From Planctomycetaceae bacterium (lineage in GTDB: Bacteria; Planctomycetota; Planctomycetia; Isosphaerales; Isosphaeraceae), in contig JAFANO010000723.1 of assembly GCA_019232645.1 (NCBI GenBank), positions 1 through 9,749 on the forward strand: a stretch of DNA of 9,749 nucleotides, read 5' to 3'. The position numbers were made by a program, and so were the translations under genes. Below, in pieces: positions 1 to 5,200 of the stretch (position 1 is the stretch's first letter; every line of letters begins with the position of its first letter). The notes under the pieces were generated by a model. The model was given only the letters and a program-made list of their open reading frames with translations, was not told the origin of the DNA and ran no database searches.

Positions 1-1274
1 GACAGCAGCTTGGCCGACTTGCCCTGCGCGTAGAGGACCGAGACAGAGAACGACAGCGCCAGCGGGATCATCAGCGCCACGAACCCGGCCGAGTCCAGAT
101 CGCCCAGGAAGATGAAACGCACGGCGATGCAGAGCACGGCGATGACCAACCCCATGCCGACCAGCAGGTTGTGGAGCACGTTGTACGTCGTCACGTGCAC
201 CAGGTCGGTCCGCTGGTTGAAGACCTTCAGCGCGGTGCCCTGGGGCAAGATGCCCGACTTCTGGATCGTGTCCATCTTCTCGGCAACCGCCTCGGTGACG
301 GGCAGCGACTTCTCGTACTTCCGCAACAGGGCGATGCCCTCGACGACGTCGTCCTCGTCCTTGACCTTGGGGCGGCCGTCCACCTCCTTCTGGAGGCGTC
401 CCACGATGCCCAGGCGGGGCCGGTGGTTGATCTCGACCTTGGCGATGTTGCGGACGTAGATCGGGATGTTGTTGGTCACCGTGACGACGACGTCCTGGAT
501 GTCCTCCAACTTCTCCGCCTCGATCAGAAGCGCCTCGTCGATGGAGGACGGGTCGAGCGAGTCTTCGCCTCCGCCCAACAGGCCGATCCCGCGGACGATG
601 TGCGCCTGGATCCCCAGGGTGAGGAGGTCGCCTCCGACGTTGGCGTTCGAGCGGGTGATCGCGTCGGAGACCTGCTGCAACGTCACGTTGTATTGGCGGA
701 GCAACCGGGTATCGATCAGGACCTGATACTGCTTGACCGCGCCGCCGTAGCCGGTGACGTCGATCACCCCGTGGACCTGCTTCAGCGCTCGGTTGACGAC
801 CCAGTCCTGCACAGCCTTGAGTTGGTTGAGCGTGTAACCCGGCCCCTCCAGCACGTAGCGGACGATCTCGCCCGTCGGGCTCCAGGGGGAGAGCCGGGGC
901 GTGACCCCCTGCGGGATGTTGTCGAGTGAGTTGATCCGGTTGATCACCTCCTGGCGGGCCTTGAGGTAGTCGGTGCCGTAGGCGAACTGGCATTTGATAT
1001 CATACAGGCCGGCGATCGAGGTACTCCGGAGGTCTTCCAGCCCGGGCATCCCGTTCAGCGCGGTCTCGATCGGGATGCCGATCAGCCGCGCCATCTCCTC
1101 GGGGCTGGCACCGGGGTTCTGGGTGATGACCTCAACCAGGGGGGGCGTCGGGTCGGGATATGCCTCGACGCTGAGATTGAGCGCGGAGACCGTCCCGATC
1201 ACGACCAGGGCCAACGCCCCAAGGACCACGATGAAACGGTTGTGCAGGCTCCACGAGATGATGGCACGAATCAT
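1..1274 (-). CDS. HME-RND efflux pump, CusA/CzcA family (N-terminal part, runs off left edge)
   Basis: Inner-membrane proton-driven pump subunit expected to export heavy-metal ions (Cu/Ag or Co/Zn/Cd type) through a tripartite complex with a periplasmic adaptor and an outer-membrane channel. The reverse strand is open from the ATG at 1274 to the window edge, giving 424 residues of a protein usually about 1,000-1,100 long. It starts MIRAIISWSLHNRF with a first membrane helix at about residues 12-31, then family signatures NLSVEAYPDPTPP, NPGASPEEM, IPIETALNGMPGL and YGTDY in the periplasmic pore domain, DDVVEGIALLRK near 325-340, and the start of the second membrane segment cluster near 375-415. 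GAGGGTG lies 8 nt before the ATG. A charged segment of about 15 residues sits just before DDVVEGI. The metal-binding methionines and the TM4 proton-relay acidic residue lie beyond the edge, so the metal cannot be named. No adaptor or TolC gene is visible upstream; they may lie downstream. Confidence 0.93.
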   Translation of the reverse strand, partial: MIRAIISWSLHNRFIVVLGALALVVIGTVSALNLSVEAYPDPTPPLVEVITQNPGASPEEMARLIGIPIETALNGMPGLEDLRSTSIAGLYDIKCQFAYGTDYLKARQEVINRINSLDNIPQGVTPRLSPWSPTGEIVRYVLEGPGYTLNQLKAVQDWVVNRALKQVHGVIDVTGYGGAVKQYQVLIDTRLLRQYNVTLQQVSDAITRSNANVGGDLLTLGIQAHIVRGIGLLGGGEDSLDPSSIDEALLIEAEKLEDIQDVVVTVTNNIPIYVRNIAKVEINHRPRLGIVGRLQKEVDGRPKVKDEDDVVEGIALLRKYEKSLPVTEAVAEKMDTIQKSGILPQGTALKVFNQRTDLVHVTTYNVLHNLLVGMGLVIAVLCIAVRFIFLGDLDSAGFVALMIPLALSFSVSVLYAQGKSAKLL

Positions 1275-1422
1275 GGGCGCGTCACCCTCATCGGGAGGTG
1301 GACGAATGGATGCGGTCCCGCAAGACTGGGACGGATGACGAGGTATGAAAAGAATCAATAATCGGACCGTTCAGCGAGATTTTGACCCGTCGACGCCGCC
1401 TAGGAGCGGAGAAGTCCCGGGC

Positions 1423-1803
1423 TCAAAAGCGCAGAGGGCGTGACCGCGTCGTCGAGATCAACGGGCCTCGGGTCTGCATCACATGGGAGGTGTCCGCGGC
1501 GGTCGCGACGGCCGGGCCGTGGGTCGGCGAAGGCAACGGCGCGAGCGGCAACGACCCGCCCTCATCCTCAACCTCCGACATGTCGAAGACCAGAGATAGC
1601 GCCGGGCCGCCCGTCTGGCACCATCTCCCGAGTCGCCCGGTCCTCTGGACGTGGAGCGGCATCGGGGAGAGCACCATGCCCCGGCTCCTCAGCACCTCGG
1701 CCGGGGACGCCGCAACGGCCGTGAATGCGCCGTTCCTCGGCCAAGCCATCACGATGACGAGCAGGGATGCCTTCGCGTGCAGGGCTCGGAGGGGATGACC
1801 CAC
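1423..1803 (-). CDS. small putative exported protein upstream of RND pump (unrecognised)
   Basis: I do not recognise this 126-residue product. It begins with GTG at 1803 and looks like a secreted protein: a short basic start (MGHPLRALHAK), a hydrophobic stretch ASLLVIVMAW, and a possible signal-peptidase I site at TAVAA before SPAEVL. The predicted mature part is about 95 residues, contains one cysteine (RWCQTG) and has no membrane segment. Wobble positions are strongly G/C, but an antisense frame on the plus strand (TTG at 1382 to 1798) shares the same wobble positions, so GC3 does not decide the strand. The signal-peptide-like start and its placement 148 nt upstream of the pump gene on the same strand favour this reading, and it may be co-transcribed with the pump. 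The Shine-Dalgarno is poor, so the exact start is uncertain. It could be a periplasmic helper for metal efflux (inference) or a spurious frame. Confidence 0.45.
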   Translation of the reverse strand: MGHPLRALHAKASLLVIVMAWPRNGAFTAVAASPAEVLRSRGMVLSPMPLHVQRTGRLGRWCQTGGPALSLVFDMSEVEDEGGSLPLAPLPSPTHGPAVATAADTSHVMQTRGPLISTTRSRPLRF

Positions 1804-2181
1804 GTTCGGCTCGCTCGGATTGTGTGCGGAAAGATGAAAAAAGTCGAGACGTTACATAGTACGCCACGCCGGGGCGGTTGTTCGGTGAATCTTGGACCGT
1901 CCAGATGATTCTACAGCGGCAATGATTCCCGAGGGTCCCCCGCTTTCTCCTCGAAAACAAGGAGCCGGTCGAAGGGACGGCAGCGGCCCGACCCAGACCA
2001 GTCGCGGAGGAACCGACACAAGTCCTTGTTAATGAGCAACTTGGGCTCAGTGGAACCGTGCACAATGCCTGCCCAATGAATACACAGATTAAAAAATTTG
2101 ATTGGATTCCTAAATCCTTGCCTTACAAGGACCTTGCCGGATGGGGAGAAGTCGGGTAGGGTTCCATCTGTAACCGATCGA

Positions 2182-2202
2182 GGACCCGGAGCGGTTGGGT
2201 CC
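2182..2202 (+). promoter_or_regulatory. hairpin in presumed leader of glycosyltransferase gene
   Basis: GGACCC at 2182-2187 and GGGTCC at 2197-2202 form a perfect 6-bp GC-rich stem with a 9-nt loop, ending 19 nt before the Shine-Dalgarno of the glycosyltransferase. There is no T-tract, so it is not a classical terminator. A role in mRNA stability or translation is possible but not shown. Confidence 0.3.
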
Positions 2203-2221
2203 AATCATGTCCCCCGACTCC

Positions 2222-2227
2222 AGGAGG
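2222..2227 (+). promoter_or_regulatory. Shine-Dalgarno AGGAGG that sets the glycosyltransferase start
   Basis: A full AGGAGG is followed by a 5-nt spacer and ATG at 2233. The same frame is open upstream to an ATG at 2098, but the added 45 residues are unlike the family and the upstream ATG has no Shine-Dalgarno, so 2233 is preferred. Confidence 0.8.
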
Positions 2228-2232
2228 CCGGC

Positions 2233-3495
2233 ATGGAGGCCAGCGTCCGAGGCAGTTCCGCGTGGGTGGGTCGGACGTCGGGCCCGGAACTCTCGGGTCT
2301 CCGGGTGGCGCTCGTGCACGACTGGCTGACCGGGATGCGAGGCGGGGAGAAGTGCCTGGAGGTGCTCTGCCGGGCGTTCCCCGAGGCGACACTGCATACG
2401 CTCATCCACCGTCGAGGAGCGACGAGCCCGGCGATCGAGGCGCTCAGGATCCGGACCTCACCGCTCCAGCGGGTCCCCGGCGTCTTCCGGCACTATCGCA
2501 AGCTGCTGCCGCTGATGCCGCTGGCCGCCCGGACTTGGCGCACGGGCCGGGTGGACCTGGTCGTCAGCCTGAGCCATTGCGTCGCCAAGGCGGTCCGCCC
2601 CCCGACGGGCGTACCGCACGTCTGCTACTGCTTCACCCCGATGCGGTACGCCTGGGAGGGGCGCGAGGCCTACCTCGACGGCTGGTCCGACCGCCCCGTC
2701 CGCCGCGCGCTAGCGGGACTGCTGCTCGACCGGCTCCGCGCATGGGACCGCGCGACCGTCACGCGGGTCACGCACTTCGTGGCGATCTCGGAGACGGTCC
2801 GCGAGCGGATCGCACGGTGCTACGGCCGTGAAAGTCGGGTGATCCAGCCCCCGGTGGACACCGAATTCTACACGCCCGACGGCGGCCCTCGCGACGACTT
2901 TTTTCTCTGCGTCTCGGCGCTGGTGCCCTACAAGCGGATCGAGGACGCCGTGACCGCTTGCTCGCGCTCGGGCCGCCGCCTGGTCGTCATCGGCGCCGGC
3001 CCCGAGCGCGCGAGGCTCGAACGGCTGGCCGGGCCGGGAGTCCGGTTCCTGGGCTGGCAGCCCGACGCGGTCATCCGTGACCACTACCGGCGGTGCCGGG
3101 CGCTACTCTTCCCCGGCGAGGAGGACTTCGGGATCGTCCCGGTCGAGGCGCTGGCCTGCGCCACGCCGGTGATCGCGCTGGGGCGGGGAGGCGCGGCCGA
3201 GACGGTCGATGCCGAGGTCGGCCGGACCTACGACCGCCCGACGGCCGACGGCCTGCTCGAGGCGCTCGAGGTCTGGGAAGCGGCCGGACGCCCCTTCGAC
3301 CCAGGCCTCGCCCGCCGTCGCGCCGAGGCACTGGCACTCCCCATCTTCCGGAACCGGCTCCTCGGCTTCCTGGCCGATGTCCTTGCGGGCCAGCCCAAGG
3401 GCCCTGTACCCCCCGCACCCCACTTGCCCGCCCGGAAACCCCCTGCCTCCGGAGCGGCCGGATTCCTCGGATCATCTCCGCGACGCCGCAGGTGA
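2233..3495 (+). CDS. GT4-family glycosyltransferase (WbaZ-like, probable mannosyltransferase)
   Basis: Cytoplasmic retaining GT-B glycosyltransferase that should transfer a sugar (GDP-mannose is typical of WbaZ-like members) onto a polysaccharide or lipid-linked precursor for cell-surface glycan. The 420-residue product has an N-terminal Rossmann start LRVALVHDWLTGMRGGEK at about 23-40, the acceptor-side motif CFTPMRYAWEG at 133-143, the interdomain signature VIQPPVDTEFY at 203-213, the donor-domain strand VSALVPYKRIEDA at 227-239 with K234 expected near the nucleotide-sugar phosphate, IGAGPER at 253-259, and the GT4 E-x7-E motif EDFGIVPVE at 297-305. The start at 2233 is chosen from AGGAGG placed 5 nt upstream. 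Residues after about 387 form a Pro/Ala-rich tail ending RRRR that looks unstructured and is not part of the fold. The gene stands alone, convergent with serC after 74 nt, so its glycan pathway cannot be inferred from neighbours. Family assignment is firm; donor and acceptor are inference. Confidence 0.88.
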   Translation: MEASVRGSSAWVGRTSGPELSGLRVALVHDWLTGMRGGEKCLEVLCRAFPEATLHTLIHRRGATSPAIEALRIRTSPLQRVPGVFRHYRKLLPLMPLAARTWRTGRVDLVVSLSHCVAKAVRPPTGVPHVCYCFTPMRYAWEGREAYLDGWSDRPVRRALAGLLLDRLRAWDRATVTRVTHFVAISETVRERIARCYGRESRVIQPPVDTEFYTPDGGPRDDFFLCVSALVPYKRIEDAVTACSRSGRRLVVIGAGPERARLERLAGPGVRFLGWQPDAVIRDHYRRCRALLFPGEEDFGIVPVEALACATPVIALGRGGAAETVDAEVGRTYDRPTADGLLEALEVWEAAGRPFDPGLARRRAEALALPIFRNRLLGFLADVLAGQPKGPVPPAPHLPARKPPASGAAGFLGSSPRRRR

Positions 3496-3569
3496 GGGGT
3501 CATTCGATGCGGTCAAGCACTCAGACAATTACGTTGGACGAGCGACCTGCCCGGAGGTGATGAGTCGAT

Positions 3570-4655
3570 TTATCCATTCCGCCGGGCGAAGTCGTCCATC
3601 AGCGACGCCAGGGCCTGACAGCCCTCGACGCTCATGGCGTTGTAGATCGACGCGCGGCAGCCACCGACGGAGCGGTGGCCGGGCAGTCCGACCATGCCGA
3701 CGGCCTGGGCTTCGGCGAGGAACTTCTTCTCGAGCGCCTCGCTCGGCAGGCGGAAGGTGACGTTCATCGACGAGCGGGAGTCGGGGGCGGCGTGGCCGCG
3801 ATAGAACCCCTGGCTGCCGTCGATGGCGTCGTAGAGGATCGCCGCCTTGCGGGCGTTGCGCTCGGCGAGGGCCGCCAACCCGCCGATTTCGTCGACCCAC
3901 TGGAGCACCAGGTTCAGCACGTAGACGCCGAAGGTCGGGGGGGTGTTGTAGAGCGAGTTGTTCTTAACGTGCGTCGCGTAGCGGAGCATTGTCGGAACGC
4001 CCTTATTGGCCCGCTCCAGCCACGATTCGAGGATCAGCACGACCGTCACCCCGGACGGCCCGAGGTTCTTCTGGGCTCCGGCGTAGATCAAGGAGAACCT
4101 GCCAGCGTCGATCGGTCGCGACAGGATGTCGCTGCTCATGTCGGCGACCAGCGGGCGATCGACGACGTCGGGGAACGCGTGCCACTGCACCCCCTGGATC
4201 GTCTCGTTCGAGGTCAAGTGGACGTAGGCCGAGTCGGGGCTAAGCTTGATCTCGCCGGCATGAGGGACTCGGCGGTAGGCGTCGTCCTTCGTGGAGCCCA
4301 CGACCCGAGCCTGGCCGACCTTGACGGCCTCGTCATAGGCCTTCTCACCCCACGACCCGTTGATCAGGTAATCCGCGGTGCCGCCGGGCGGCAGGAAGTT
4401 CATCGGGACCATCGCGAACTGGGTCGAGGCGCCGCCCTGGACGAACAACGCCCGGTAGCCGTCGCCGACGCCGAGCAGTCGCTTGAGGCTCGCCTCCGCC
4501 TGGGCGTTGACGGCCTCGTATTCCTTGGAGCGGTGGCTCATCTCCATAATCGACATGCCGCGTCCCTGGTAATCCCGTAATTCGGCCTGGACCTTCTCAA
4601 GGACCGTCGGCGGGAGCATGGCCGGACCGGGGTTGAAATTGAGGGCGGTGCTCAT
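3570..4655 (-). CDS. serC: phosphoserine aminotransferase
   Basis: PLP-dependent class V aminotransferase converting 3-phosphohydroxypyruvate plus glutamate to O-phosphoserine and 2-oxoglutarate, the second step of serine biosynthesis; SerC also acts in one pyridoxal-phosphate pathway. The 361-residue product matches the usual family length (about 360). It opens with NFNPGPAMLP, has SIMEMSHRSKEYE at 35-47, the PLP-phosphate-binding QGGAS at 73-77, the aspartate in VADMSSDILSRP at 170-181, and the Schiff-base lysine K196 in YAGAQKNLGPSG. The end carries the expected GHRSVGGCRASIYNAM region followed by a short helix. The ATG at 4655 is preferred because the conserved N-terminus starts there and GAAGGAAG precedes it; the frame remains open upstream to an ATG at 4751 but that extension is not family-like. 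It converges with the glycosyltransferase over a 74-nt gap with no clear terminator. A micro-ORF lies upstream in the same frame. Confidence 0.96.
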   Translation of the reverse strand: MSTALNFNPGPAMLPPTVLEKVQAELRDYQGRGMSIMEMSHRSKEYEAVNAQAEASLKRLLGVGDGYRALFVQGGASTQFAMVPMNFLPPGGTADYLINGSWGEKAYDEAVKVGQARVVGSTKDDAYRRVPHAGEIKLSPDSAYVHLTSNETIQGVQWHAFPDVVDRPLVADMSSDILSRPIDAGRFSLIYAGAQKNLGPSGVTVVLILESWLERANKGVPTMLRYATHVKNNSLYNTPPTFGVYVLNLVLQWVDEIGGLAALAERNARKAAILYDAIDGSQGFYRGHAAPDSRSSMNVTFRLPSEALEKKFLAEAQAVGMVGLPGHRSVGGCRASIYNAMSVEGCQALASLMDDFARRNG

Positions 4656-5200
4656 GAATCGTGCTTCCTTCGGGTCTAACTCCACTCTCGGGCTCACATG
4701 GATGAGTGAGGTCTTTCCATTCGCTAATGAAGGCCTCAACCGCTCGGCCAATCGATCCTTGTCGGGGAAGTCGTCAATCCGCGGCCGTTACCGGTTCAGG
4801 ATGTCCAGCCCCTGTTCCACCTGATGTTGCTCCTGTCGGTCGTGTTCCACCGCGCTCAACGGCGTCTTGCTGCCTCTCATCGGCGGCCTCCTGACTCAGC
4901 AATCCGTGGCAAGTGAGGCCCGCATCATGACAGAAAAAGGCGTCGCAGGGAATTCCCATCCTTGATTTGCTGGGAGCGGTACTACCGGTTTGATGCACAG
5001 TTCGATTCCGATTGGAGCGACTCGATTGGCAGGACGGAGCTCGCAACCGCTGAAAAGACCCTGCCTTATTCCATCGCACGCGAACATTCTTCGGAGCTTG
5101 AACGGGCTGGGAAACTTGGTGTGGCCTTGAGAGTGCCGTCGATGTAAGATCAACAATCGTCAATCGTCGTGGCCGCTGGTCCTCCCCTGGGGGAATCGCC
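4656..5200. other. divergent intergenic region between serC and the PDH E1 gene
   Basis: About 545 bases hold nothing convincing except the micro-ORF. Codon use in the remaining frames is poor and G+C is lower than in the genes. Promoters for serC (minus) and for the E1 gene (plus) should lie here. Visible items are a perfect 10-bp palindrome GGGAATTCCC at 4948-4957, an 11-nt inverted repeat CGGTA-c-TACCG near 4976-4986, and an immediate direct repeat CAATCGT at 5154-5160 and 5161-5167. A weak -10-like TAAGAT at 5145-5150, preceded by TG, lies 50 nt before the E1 start but has no good -35. Any of these could be operator sites; none is proven. Confidence 0.45.
4788..4880 (-). CDS. candidate 30-residue micro-ORF upstream of serC
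   Basis: The reverse strand has ATG at 4878-4880, 30 sense codons and TAA at 4788-4790. A consensus Shine-Dalgarno AGGAGG (plus-strand 4887-4892) sits 6 nt before the ATG, better than that of serC itself. The peptide starts MRGSKTPLSAVEHDRQEQ, is rich in Gln, Glu and His, ends GLDILNR, and has no signal peptide or membrane segment. The TAA is exactly in frame with serC: 44 open sense codons follow it before the serC ATG. It may be a real small protein, a translated leader affecting serC, or the first part of a longer gene broken by a nonsense change (TAA from CAA would restore an open frame into serC). I do not recognise the peptide. Function unknown. Confidence 0.4.
   Translation of the reverse strand: MRGSKTPLSAVEHDRQEQHQVEQGLDILNR

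Larger units (their letters stand above)
1804..2232. other. gene-free divergent intergenic region
   Basis: About 430 bases separate the minus-strand pump unit from the plus-strand glycosyltransferase. Open frames here are short or have poor codon use and none is convincing. An AT-rich patch at about 2078-2118 stands out from the GC-rich surroundings and is a plausible place for a promoter of the glycosyltransferase, though I cannot match a good -35/-10 pair. Small inverted repeats are present: ACAAG-tc-CTTGT at 2018-2029, TGAGC-7 nt-GCTCA at 2033-2049, and TCCTTG-cctta-CAAGGA at 2115-2131. They could be operator-like or chance. Confidence 0.5.

Noticed and set aside
171..929. 252-codon plus-strand open frame at the left end
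   Set aside because: It is antisense to the RND pump, whose conserved motifs are continuous on the minus strand up to the window edge.
1382..1798. 138-codon plus-strand frame starting TTG, antisense to the small exported protein
   Set aside because: It shares wobble positions with the minus frame, so codon bias does not separate them, but it has a rare start, no signal or domain, and no plus-strand gene context. Doubt remains.
1568..2065. 165-codon minus-strand frame in the intergenic region
   Set aside because: Overlaps the better candidate at 1423-1803 in another frame and has irregular composition without motifs.
2098..2232. 45-residue N-terminal extension of the glycosyltransferase
   Set aside because: The upstream ATG lies in an AT-rich stretch without Shine-Dalgarno, while AGGAGG stands 5 nt before the ATG at 2233, close to the conserved fold.
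3675..4580. 301-codon plus-strand open frame antisense to serC
   Set aside because: SerC is unambiguous on the minus strand with full length and active-site lysine; the antisense product is compositionally biased.
4656..4751. 32-residue N-terminal extension of SerC from the ATG at 4751
   Set aside because: SerC proteins start at the NFNPGP region and the ATG at 4655 has its own Shine-Dalgarno; the extension has poor codon bias.
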